From: Pollutimonas sp036675955
GTDB taxonomy: Bacteria > Pseudomonadota > Gammaproteobacteria > Burkholderiales > Burkholderiaceae_B
DNA length: 6,073 nt
Reading direction: 5' to 3'
NCBI GenBank assembly: GCA_036675955.1
Contig: JAKFDW010000357.1
Span: forward strand, 1-6,073
The translations under genes and the position numbers were made by a program. Below the pieces are notes generated by a model. That model ran no database searches, was not told the origin of the DNA, and was given only the letters and a program-made list of their open reading frames with translations. Shown here piece by piece: positions 1 through 6,073 of the stretch; the stretch's first letter is position 1, and each line of letters opens with the position of its first letter.

Positions 1-91
1 TGAGGGCGTCGTAGATTTTTGGAATGCTGTCGCGGGGGAACTGAATATCCACCACGGCGCCGATGCACTGAACGATGGTACCGTTGCTCAT
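1..91 (-). CDS. atpD: ATP synthase F1 subunit beta, N-terminal fragment
   Basis: Beta is the catalytic subunit of the F1 head; three copies alternate with alpha and make or hydrolyse ATP on the cytoplasmic side of the membrane. Only the first 30 codons are present, because the gene runs off the left edge. The visible start MSNGTIVQCIGAVVDIQFPR is the conserved N-terminal beta-barrel entry of bacterial beta subunits, with the typical IGAVVDIQFP stretch. The P-loop and catalytic glutamate lie outside the window. The ATG at 91 is preceded by AAGGA with about six bases of spacing, a clear ribosome binding site. It follows atpG after 48 bases, the canonical order, so it is surely co-transcribed. 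Identity also rests on position. Confidence 0.96.
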   Translation of the reverse strand, partial: MSNGTIVQCIGAVVDIQFPRDSIPKIYDAL

Positions 92-139
92 GTTTAGTCC
101 TTGCTAAATATCTTTGACGGGATGCCTTTCTGTTTACGC

Positions 140-1051
140 TTAAACAGCGGCAGCGCCCCCCACGATTTCTGAAATTTCTTTGGTAATAGCAGCCTGGCGG
201 GTTTTGTTGTAAACCAGTTCCAGGTCGCCAATGACTTTCTTGGCATTGTCGGATGCCGACTTCATGGCCACCATGCGAGCCGATTGCTCGGAGGCCATGT
301 TTTCAGCGACAGCCTGGTACACCAGACCTTCTACGTAGCGCATCAGCAAATCGTCGATGACAGACTTGGAATCGGGCTCGTAGATGTAATCCCAGCCGTA
401 GCTTGGCTTGGCTGCATCTGCGTCGGCTTGCACTTGCGAACCTTCCGTCTGGAAAGGATCTTGCAGGCCGCTGGGCAAAGGCAACAACCGAATAAAGCTG
501 GGGTCCTGCTTCATGGTGTTCACGAACCGGTTCGTCGCTATGTAGATAGCGTCGATCTTGCCGTCCATGAAGTCGTCAATCTGGACCTTCAAGGCGCCGA
601 TGAGGCGAGCCAGATTGGGCTTGTCGCCCAGCTGAACCTCTTGCGAAACCAGGTTCGCACCGATACGTGTCAATACGCCTGCACCCTTGTTGCCCAGCGC
701 CGTCGCCTGTACCTTGATGCCCTGCTTTTCGAACTCTTTCAGACGAGCCAATACCAGCCGCATGATGTTCGTATTCAGACCGCCACACAGACCCTTGTCG
801 GTGCTGACCACCACAATACCCACGCCACGAATATCGGGACGCTCGTCCATATAAGGATGCGAATAGTCGGGGTGCGCCTGCATCAAGTTGGCGGCAATAT
901 CCCGTACCTTGGTTGCATAGGGACGGCCCGCACGCATCCGCTCTTGCGCCTTGCGCATCTTGGATGCCGCCACCATCTCCATGGCTTTGGTGATCTTGCG
1001 CGTGTTTTGCACGCTCTTGATCTTGGTTCGAATTTCCTTAATTCCGGCCAT
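140..1051 (-). CDS. atpG: ATP synthase F1 subunit gamma
   Basis: Gamma is the central rotor shaft that turns inside the alpha3beta3 head and couples c-ring rotation to catalysis; one copy per enzyme. The protein has 303 residues, against 287 in E. coli. The N-terminal helix (about 1-55) opens MAGIKEIRTKIKSVQNTRKI followed by KAMEMVAASKMRKAQ, a family hallmark. The middle Rossmann-like domain contains STDKGLCGGLN (83-93). The C-terminal helix (about 230-303) ends in ITKEISEIVGGAAA, which fits the family signature pattern at 289-302. The extra length lies mostly around residues 200-228 (acidic, Ala/Gln/Asp-rich, then YGWDYIYEP), which I recall as usual in Burkholderiales. The start has an AGGAAAG Shine-Dalgarno about seven bases upstream, but that site lies in a possible hairpin. 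The gap to atpA is 98 bases and to atpD 48 bases. Confidence 0.98.
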   Translation of the reverse strand: MAGIKEIRTKIKSVQNTRKITKAMEMVAASKMRKAQERMRAGRPYATKVRDIAANLMQAHPDYSHPYMDERPDIRGVGIVVVSTDKGLCGGLNTNIMRLVLARLKEFEKQGIKVQATALGNKGAGVLTRIGANLVSQEVQLGDKPNLARLIGALKVQIDDFMDGKIDAIYIATNRFVNTMKQDPSFIRLLPLPSGLQDPFQTEGSQVQADADAAKPSYGWDYIYEPDSKSVIDDLLMRYVEGLVYQAVAENMASEQSARMVAMKSASDNAKKVIGDLELVYNKTRQAAITKEISEIVGGAAAV

Positions 1052-1071
1052 CGCTCTTTCCTGAAAGGGCG
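1052..1071 (-). promoter_or_regulatory. Possible hairpin holding the atpG ribosome binding site
   Basis: In the mRNA sense, the 20 bases just before the atpG ATG read as two arms, CGCCCTTT and AAAGAGCG, around a CAGG loop. Seven of eight positions can pair. The atpG Shine-Dalgarno (AGGAAAG) is split between the loop and the 3' arm, so folding would partly hide it. The pairing is directly visible; a role in keeping gamma synthesis low is inference. Three of the seven pairs are A-U, so stability is modest. Confidence 0.4.
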
Positions 1072-1076
1072 TTATA

Positions 1077-1100
1077 GCGGGATCGTTTGCACGATCCCGC
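1077..1100 (-). promoter_or_regulatory. Perfect GNRA-capped stem-loop between atpA and atpG
   Basis: GCGGGATCGT and ACGATCCCGC are perfectly complementary 10-base arms. In the mRNA sense they enclose the loop GCAA, a GNRA tetraloop, which is an unusually stable cap. The stem lies 49 bases after the atpA stop and 25 bases before the atpG ATG, with no U-tract behind it, so it is not a classical terminator. Likely roles are a barrier to 3' exonuclease protecting atpA mRNA, a processing site, or damping of atpG translation. The structure is seen; the function is inferred. Confidence 0.65.
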
Positions 1101-1149
1101 CCTGCGTATGCTGCTTAAGCAAATGCTTGAACAACCTCGCCAGTCAAAC

Positions 1150-2691
<1,542 letters not shown>

Positions 2692-2726
2692 GTTCAGACT
2701 CCTGGAATCCTGTTATCTGGCGCGCG

Positions 2727-3266
2727 TCAGGCGGCCAGGGTATCGCGCATGCGGGCCAACTGGGCCTGCACAGAAGTATCAAGTACTTGGTCGCCAACGA
2801 TCACGCGTACACCACCGATAAGGTCAGTATCCACTGTGACGGCCGGCTTGAGTTTGAGACCAAACTTTTTTTCTAGGCCGGACACGAGCTTCTGGACCTG
2901 TTCGTCGCTTAGCGCGTATGCGGTGCTGATTTGGGCCAGCGCCGTACCTTCGTGCCGGTTTTTGAGAGATTCAAACTGCTCGGCAATTTCGGGCAACACC
3001 AGTATACGGTTGTTGCCCACAAGCAATTCGATGAAGTTGCGCGCCGCAGCCGGAAGCGGAGTCTTGACGAGTCCTGCAAACAGTTCAATACGCTGCGTAG
3101 CGTTGAGCCTCGGATCTGTCAGTGCTTCGCGCACGTCGCCGAGACTGGCCACGTGAGCCAGCTCGGACACCAGACCGGACCACGACGCCAGGCCAGCCTG
3201 GTCATCGCGCGCCGCTGCGAACAGTGCTTCGGCGTACGGTCTAGCGATAGTCGATAGTTCAGCCAT
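2727..3266 (-). CDS. atpH: ATP synthase F1 subunit delta
   Basis: Delta (OSCP-type) sits on top of the alpha3beta3 head and links it to the b-subunit stalk, so the head is held still while the rotor turns; one copy per enzyme. The protein has 179 residues, normal for the family. The N-terminal helical domain (about 1-105) begins AELSTIARPYAEALFAAA, which is characteristic. The C-terminal region (about 140-172) holds the conserved GGVRVIVGD and LDTSV segments. The start at 3266 lies only 13 bases after the atpF stop. Its upstream sequence has only a weak AGGG/GCAGG-type site, so translation is probably coupled to atpF. It ends in TGA, 35 bases before atpA. Confidence 0.97.
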   Translation of the reverse strand: MAELSTIARPYAEALFAAARDDQAGLASWSGLVSELAHVASLGDVREALTDPRLNATQRIELFAGLVKTPLPAAARNFIELLVGNNRILVLPEIAEQFESLKNRHEGTALAQISTAYALSDEQVQKLVSGLEKKFGLKLKPAVTVDTDLIGGVRVIVGDQVLDTSVQAQLARMRDTLAA

Positions 3267-3279
3267 GGCCTGCCCTGGT

Positions 3280-3750
3280 TTAGAGTTGAGCCTGAAGCTG
3301 ATTCAACAGCTCGGCATGTGCCTGTGCATCGATTTCTCGTTTGAGAATCTGTTCTGCACCTTTGACGGCGAGAATGGCCACATCGGCACGCAGGCTTTCG
3401 CGAACACGCTGAGCCGCCTGGGCCGCGTCTTGTTCAGCCTGGGCGATGATGCGCGCCTTCTCGGCCTCGCCTTCGCGGCGAGCCTGGTCGATGAGCACTG
3501 CAGCCTGTTTCTCGGCCTCGACCATGCGAGCATGGTTTTCTGTTTTTGCAGAAGCCTCGATTAGGCTGATACGCGCCTGAGCCTGGGCCAGGTCGGCCTT
3601 GCCCTTGTCGGCGGCCGCAAGGCCGTCGGCAATTTTCTGACGGCGATCATCCATTGCTTTCGTGAGCGGAGGCCATACGAATTTCATCGTAAACCAACCA
3701 AGCACGAAAAACACGATCATCTGAAAAAAGAGAGTCGCGTTTAAATTCAC
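3280..3750 (-). CDS. atpF: ATP synthase Fo subunit b (GTG start)
   Basis: Subunit b forms the dimeric peripheral stalk that joins subunit a in the membrane to delta and alpha. It has 156 residues, the same as E. coli b. One N-terminal membrane segment (about residues 5-25) is followed by KFVWPPL, the conserved hinge, then by a long charged Ala/Glu/Lys/Arg-rich helix (about 32-140) typical of the right-handed coiled coil. Arg36, a conserved position in E. coli b, is present. The C-terminal VAILAVKGAEQILKRE segment is the delta-binding part. The start codon is GTG (3750-3748), supported by AAAGGGA about eight bases upstream and by conservation of the NLNAT N-terminus. The 124-base gap before it is the longest inside the operon; atpH follows after 13 bases. 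Confidence 0.97.
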   Translation of the reverse strand: MNLNATLFFQMIVFFVLGWFTMKFVWPPLTKAMDDRRQKIADGLAAADKGKADLAQAQARISLIEASAKTENHARMVEAEKQAAVLIDQARREGEAEKARIIAQAEQDAAQAAQRVRESLRADVAILAVKGAEQILKREIDAQAHAELLNQLQAQL

Positions 3751-3830
3751 GGTCGTTTCCCTTTAATACCCATAGTGCCAGACAGCTACGCTGCATAACA
3801 CCTGATGTCCATGCCGCAGACTGCCCTTAC

Positions 3831-3840
3831 CAGGCGCCTG
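3831..3840. repeat. 10-base perfect palindrome in the atpE-atpF gap
   Basis: CAGGCGCCTG is its own reverse complement. It lies between the post-atpE hairpin and the atpF start. As RNA it could make only a very small hairpin. It might be part of a larger processing structure or simply chance; no protein binding is claimed. Confidence 0.3.
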
Positions 3841-3851
3841 TGGCTGTTTAA

Positions 3852-3865
3852 CCCGCCAAGGCGGG
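3852..3865 (-). promoter_or_regulatory. GC-rich stem-loop just after atpE
   Basis: CCCGC and GCGGG pair around a four-base loop (CTTG in the mRNA sense), starting nine bases after the atpE stop. Every pair is G-C. Only TTAAA follows, so there is no real U-tract and it is a poor terminator. Its place at the 3' end of the most highly expressed cistron suggests protection or processing of the atpE message, or partial attenuation before atpF. This role is inferred. Confidence 0.5.
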
Positions 3866-3874
3866 CCGCAATGC

Positions 3875-4117
3875 TTATCCGGCGAACGGATTGGCGAATG
3901 CAAACAACATGGCGATACCAACACCGATCAGGAACGCAGCATCGATAAGACCGGCCAACAAGAACATTTTGGTCTGCAACGCGTTCATCAGTTCAGGCTG
4001 ACGAGCAGAAGCTTCCAGATATTTGCCCCCCATCAAAGCGATGCCAATGCAAGCACCGAAAGCGCCGAGACCAATAATAAGACCGCAAGCTAGAGCAACG
4101 AAAGCAACGTTGGTCAT
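3875..4117 (-). CDS. atpE: ATP synthase Fo subunit c
   Basis: Subunit c forms the membrane rotor ring that carries ions past subunit a. It has 80 residues and folds as two membrane helices (about 5-30 and 50-76) joined by the polar loop ARQPEL, with Arg39-Gln40-Pro41. The first helix carries the glycine-rich GLGAFGACIGIALMGG packing motif. The ion-binding acid is Asp59 in GLIDAAFLIG. An Asp followed by Ala-Ala, without the Gln/Glu/Ser-Thr set of sodium rings, points to proton coupling. The start has an excellent AAGGAG site about five bases upstream, plus U-tracts further up, consistent with the need for many copies per enzyme. Flanking gaps are long (104 bases before, 124 after) and both contain stem-loops. 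Confidence 0.98.
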   Translation of the reverse strand: MTNVAFVALACGLIIGLGAFGACIGIALMGGKYLEASARQPELMNALQTKMFLLAGLIDAAFLIGVGIAMLFAFANPFAG

Positions 4118-4163
4118 AACAACTCCTTGGTTAATAACCGTGTAATCAAAAAGTCAAAAAAAA
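4118..4163 (-). promoter_or_regulatory. U-rich translation initiation region of atpE
   Basis: In the mRNA sense this stretch contains U8 (4163-4156), GAC, then U5 (4152-4148), then the palindrome GGTTATTAACC (4139-4129), and then the strong Shine-Dalgarno AAGGAG about five bases before the ATG. E. coli atpE is known to have a U-rich enhancer upstream of its Shine-Dalgarno that raises translation. The layout here is analogous, though not the same sequence. The short palindrome next to the Shine-Dalgarno could form only a weak four-pair hairpin. The function is inferred by analogy. Confidence 0.55.
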
Positions 4164-4189
4164 CTGCTTTGCAAGAACATCCTGCACCC

Positions 4190-4214
4190 CGGTCGGGCCA
4201 AATTGCCCGAACCG
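4190..4214 (-). promoter_or_regulatory. Stem-loop just after atpB
   Basis: In the mRNA sense, CGGTTCGGGC and GCCCGACCG pair as nine base pairs with one bulged U, around the six-base loop AATTTG. It begins seven bases after the atpB stop. The U8 tract is 26 bases further on, too far to make this a standard terminator. It may separate the low-demand atpB message from the high-demand atpE message. The pairing is seen; the role is inferred. Confidence 0.5.
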
Positions 4215-4221
4215 AAAACTA

Positions 4222-5103
4222 TTAATGGCCTTCGTGAGCCTGACCCACATATACGAGAGTCAGCATCATGAAAATAAACGCCTGCAGCAGCACGATAAGT
4301 ATGTGGAAAATTGCCCACACCGATCCCGCCACAACATGACCAATACCCAAGCCTATGCTTGCGCCATTAAATCCGGTCCATGCGCCGCCCAACAAGGCAA
4401 TCAGCATGAAAATAAGCTCGCCGGCAAACATGTTGCCGAACAACCGCATACCCAGGGACACCGATTTGGCGGCGTATTCGATGCAATTCAACAGGAAGTT
4501 GAAAGGCGCGAGCACAATGCCGCCTATGCCGTTCGAGTGAAACGGAGCAGTAAATAGTTCTTTGAGGAAACCGCCCGGATGCTTGATTTTGATGCCGTAG
4601 TAGAACATCAGCAAAAGCACGCCCAGCGCCATGCCCATGGGCACGTTCAGGTCGGCCGTAGGCAAAATGCGGTGGTAATAGAGCACGTCGTGATGCTCGT
4701 CGCCCAGGCCCGTCCAGATGAAGACGTTGGCCAGAAAGTCGACCGGCACCAGGTCAAGCGCGTTCATGAGGATGATCCACAAGAACACGGTAAGCGCCAG
4801 GGGAGAAACGAAACGGCGGGAAGCTGCGCTGGGAACAATGCTTTTGGCTTGTTCTTCGACCATGTCGACCAGCATTTCTATGGCAGCCTGAAAGCGCCCG
4901 GGCACGCCATTGGTGACCAGCTTGGCGGCGCGCCACAAAACGAACACGACGACCAGACCCATGAGTATGGACCAGAACAGGGAATCGTAGTTGACGACGT
5001 TGAAATCGGCGACGGCCCTCTGTTTTTCACCGACGCTATTCAGATGGACCAAATGGTGTTGAATGTACGCAGACTGGGGCGAAATGTCCTGAGCGGCAGC
5101 CAT
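4222..5103 (-). CDS. atpB: ATP synthase Fo subunit a
   Basis: Subunit a provides the two half-channels through which protons reach and leave the c ring; one copy per enzyme, in the inner membrane. It has 293 residues with about five or six hydrophobic segments (near 41-60, 99-120, 153-171, 195-215, 225-240 and 262-287). The essential Arg is Arg220 in SLGMRLFGNMFAGEL, with Asn224 and Glu229 matching E. coli Asn214 and Glu219. His267 (WAIFH) and Gln274 (LQAFIFMMLT) match E. coli His245 and Gln252. Between Glu229 and His267 there are 12 more residues than in E. coli, a Gly-rich loop (about 238-260) that I recall as common in Burkholderiales. The ATG has AAGG about six bases upstream. It starts 60 bases after atpI. 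Confidence 0.98.
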   Translation of the reverse strand: MAAAQDISPQSAYIQHHLVHLNSVGEKQRAVADFNVVNYDSLFWSILMGLVVVFVLWRAAKLVTNGVPGRFQAAIEMLVDMVEEQAKSIVPSAASRRFVSPLALTVFLWIILMNALDLVPVDFLANVFIWTGLGDEHHDVLYYHRILPTADLNVPMGMALGVLLLMFYYGIKIKHPGGFLKELFTAPFHSNGIGGIVLAPFNFLLNCIEYAAKSVSLGMRLFGNMFAGELIFMLIALLGGAWTGFNGASIGLGIGHVVAGSVWAIFHILIVLLQAFIFMMLTLVYVGQAHEGH

Positions 5104-5163
5104 GTGAAACCTTATCTGTAAGCTTGTAACCGGAGCAATAAGCTCGTGAATTAATCTGTAGTG

Positions 5164-5586
5164 CTACGGCAACTTGCGAAACGCAAGCAACAACACGTAG
5201 CCTTTCAAAACGCACAACAACCCGAATAATAAAGCGGGCCATACTACCCAATCGCGACCAAGCCATGCAACCAGGACCAGCACGGCAACTGCAGAACCAA
5301 GCTTCAACGCCTCACCAAGAAAAAAGGTGAACGGATTTGATTTCACAGGCCCGAATATGCCTAACAACAAACGCAGCGCGAAGAGCGCATTGGGAACAAA
5401 ATAGGCGGCCGCGCCAACAAGAGCGGATACTGCGGCCATGCCTCCGGATACGACCCACGAAACCAGAACAGCAACACCGGCCATAGCAGCCTGGGCAACG
5501 AGGGCACGAAGAATACCACTACCAGCCCTGCGATTTATTGCTGCGCGTTCGTGCTCGGTAAGCACTAGAGGCGTTTCTGTTTCCAT
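5164..5586 (-). CDS. atpI: ATP synthase accessory protein AtpI
   Basis: AtpI is a small inner-membrane protein that helps assemble or stabilise the c ring in some bacteria and is often dispensable. This one has 140 residues. A polar N-terminus (1-24) is followed by four hydrophobic segments (about 25-47, 50-76, 88-109, 113-136). The AYFVPNALFA stretch (61-70) and the GEALKL motif at the start of the third segment (91-96) are typical of the family. It is the first gene of the operon, 60 bases before atpB, and ends in TAG. An in-frame TGA lies seven codons upstream of the ATG with no alternative start between, so this is the most upstream start possible. No good Shine-Dalgarno precedes it (only GGGTGG, too far away), which suggests low expression, or a later start. 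Confidence 0.92.
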   Translation of the reverse strand: METETPLVLTEHERAAINRRAGSGILRALVAQAAMAGVAVLVSWVVSGGMAAVSALVGAAAYFVPNALFALRLLLGIFGPVKSNPFTFFLGEALKLGSAVAVLVLVAWLGRDWVVWPALLFGLLCVLKGYVLLLAFRKLP

Positions 5587-5638
5587 ACCGACAAAACCAC
5601 CCGGTCAGTTAATAATTACGCGGCTTTTTAACACAACT

Positions 5639-5653
5639 GCTTAACAGTTAAGC
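5639..5653. promoter_or_regulatory. 15-base palindrome in the atp leader
   Basis: GCTTAAC and GTTAAGC form perfect 7-base arms around one central base. The site lies about 33-47 bases downstream of the expected transcription start of the atp promoter. The one-base centre makes it a poor RNA hairpin but a plausible site for a dimeric DNA-binding protein. Half of it (TTAACTG on the minus strand) recurs at 5606-5612, 39 bases away. No known regulator is recognised; an operator role is speculative. Confidence 0.35.
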
Positions 5654-5692
5654 CAACCGTAAGGGTTCGTACCGAATGCGGCAAACTCTGAG

Positions 5693-5722
5693 AGTATAAC
5701 TTTATTTTTAAGCAGCAAGCAA
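5693..5722 (-). promoter_or_regulatory. Candidate sigma70 promoter of the atp operon
   Basis: On the minus strand the -10 box TATACT (5698-5693) matches five of six consensus bases. The -35 box TTGCTT (5722-5717) matches the important TTG, and the spacer of 18 bases is A/T-rich on its downstream side. Transcription should start near 5686, giving a leader of about 100 bases before atpI. It is the best promoter match in the gap and lies after the stem-loop that follows the upstream gene. No start site has been measured. Confidence 0.6.
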
Positions 5723-5734
5723 GCCGCCACCTTG

Positions 5735-5756
5735 CAACATCGTATATGCCATGTTG
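5735..5756. repeat. Inverted repeat upstream of the atp promoter
   Basis: CAACAT and ATGTTG are perfect 6-base arms separated by ten bases (CGTATATGCC). The repeat lies just upstream of the -35 box, a position where activators often bind, and its spacing (centre to centre 16 bases) would suit a dimer. It may equally be chance in a short A/T-rich gap. No regulator family is recognised. Confidence 0.25.
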
Positions 5757-5776
5757 TCGGAATGCACCTGCACTAA

Positions 5777-5803
5777 GTGAGCCGGGACGAACGCCCGGCT
5801 CAC
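5777..5803 (-). terminator. Probable terminator or 3' stem-loop of the enoyl-CoA hydratase gene
   Basis: GTGAGCCGGG and CCCGGCTCAC are perfect 10-base arms around a seven-base loop (CGTTCGT in the mRNA sense, containing UUCG). It begins 21 bases after the stop of the upstream gene, a normal place for a terminator. The stem is GC-rich and strong. The bases that follow (TTAGTGC) are not a U-tract, so termination may be inefficient or Rho-assisted, or the stem may only protect the mRNA end. Confidence 0.55.
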
Positions 5804-5824
5804 AACTACACATTAGCGACTTTG

Positions 5825-6073
5825 CTATTTATGCTTGAACTCCGGCTTGCGCTTTTCCACGAACGCAGACATGCCTTCTTTCTGGTCTTCGGTGGCAAAA
5901 AGGGCGTGGAAATTGCGACGCTCGAACATCAGCGTATCGTTCAGTGAACCTTCGTACGCCATATTGACGCATTCCTTGGCCATGATGACCGACGGCAGGG
6001 ACATGGACGCGATGACTGCCGCGGCTTCCAGCGCCTCGTCGAGCAAGCGCTCGACCGGCACCACGCGCGAAAC
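5825..6073 (-). CDS. Enoyl-CoA hydratase/isomerase family protein, C-terminal fragment
   Basis: Crotonase-fold proteins hydrate trans-2-enoyl-CoA in fatty-acid or aromatic-acid beta-oxidation. Only the last 82 residues are present, and the frame is open to the right edge (it begins VSRVVPVERLLDEA), so the true start is outside. The segment shows the family C-terminus: a helix with SLPSVIMAKECVN, then a lid helix region with the Phe-Glu-Arg-Arg-Asn-Phe stretch, then ATEDQKEGMSAFVEKRKPEF, the near-invariant closing motif. The oxyanion-hole and catalytic Glu residues lie outside the window, so hydratase, isomerase or another crotonase activity cannot be separated. It ends in TAG. It is on the same strand as the atp genes but is separated from them by a 238-base gap with a stem-loop and a promoter candidate. 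Confidence 0.9.
   Translation of the reverse strand, partial: VSRVVPVERLLDEALEAAAVIASMSLPSVIMAKECVNMAYEGSLNDTLMFERRNFHALFATEDQKEGMSAFVEKRKPEFKHK

Noticed and set aside
4156..4214. Intrinsic terminator between atpB and atpE (stem-loop plus U8)
   Set aside because: The U-tract is 26 bases from the stem, and a full stop here would remove the essential genes downstream. A processing or enhancer role fits better.
4320..4400. 12-residue insertion in subunit a relative to E. coli as a possible novelty
   Set aside because: The Gly-rich loop after Glu229 is, from memory, usual in Burkholderiales subunit a, and all functional residues are kept.
4579..5121. 180-codon plus-strand open frame opposite atpB
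   Set aside because: Also codon-aligned antisense; the His/Gln-rich composition is the mirror of membrane-protein codons.
5036..5266. 76-codon minus-strand open frame bridging atpI and atpB
   Set aside because: It overlaps two certain genes in another frame, with Arg/Ser/Cys-rich noise-like composition.
5628..5813. 61-codon minus-strand open frame in the gap before atpI
   Set aside because: It overlaps the stem-loop and the promoter candidate, its translation has no known features, and it is short enough to be chance.
5587..5824. Possible replication origin next to the atp operon, as in some gammaproteobacteria
   Set aside because: No cluster of DnaA boxes or gidA/mnmG-like gene is visible; the gap is explained by terminator, promoter and leader.

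Overview
The window is a stretch of bacterial chromosome carrying most of an F1Fo ATP synthase operon, read entirely on the minus strand (right to left). The subunit sequences look like Betaproteobacteria of the order Burkholderiales, most plausibly a moderate-GC member of the Alcaligenaceae (Bordetella/Achromobacter/Pusillimonas relatives). This rests on my recall of these proteins: a 293-residue subunit a with an extended loop after its essential Arg, a 303-residue gamma, and a c subunit with the DAAFLIG ion-binding segment. No search was run.

Layout in transcription order. At the right edge is the C-terminal 82 residues of an enoyl-CoA hydratase-type protein (5825-6073). It is followed by a perfect GC-rich stem-loop (5777-5803) that probably ends or processes its transcript. 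The 238-base gap before atpI holds a good sigma70-type promoter candidate (5693-5722), a leader of about 100 bases and a 15-base palindrome (5639-5653). The operon then runs atpI (5164-5586), atpB (4222-5103), atpE (3875-4117), atpF (3280-3750, GTG start), atpH (2727-3266), atpA (1150-2691), atpG (140-1051) and the first 30 codons of atpD (1-91). atpC would be expected beyond the left edge. No stretch of more than 300 bases lacks a gene.

How the genes work together. AtpB (a), AtpE (c ring) and AtpF (b) form the membrane Fo motor and stator stalk. AtpH (delta) ties the stator to the catalytic head. AtpA (alpha) and AtpD (beta) form the hexamer and AtpG (gamma) is the rotor shaft. AtpI is an accessory membrane protein linked to c-ring assembly. 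All subunits seen are full length with their key residues, so the enzyme looks functional and proton-driven.

I found no novel gene system. The most informative non-coding signal lies in the gaps between genes. The three longest gaps inside the operon (atpB-atpE, atpE-atpF, atpA-atpG) are the ones with stem-loops, and they fall where subunit copy number must change sharply. The atpE start has a strong Shine-Dalgarno and upstream U-tracts, reminiscent of the known E. coli atpE enhancer. The atpG start sits behind a perfect GNRA-capped hairpin and a second hairpin that contains its ribosome binding site.
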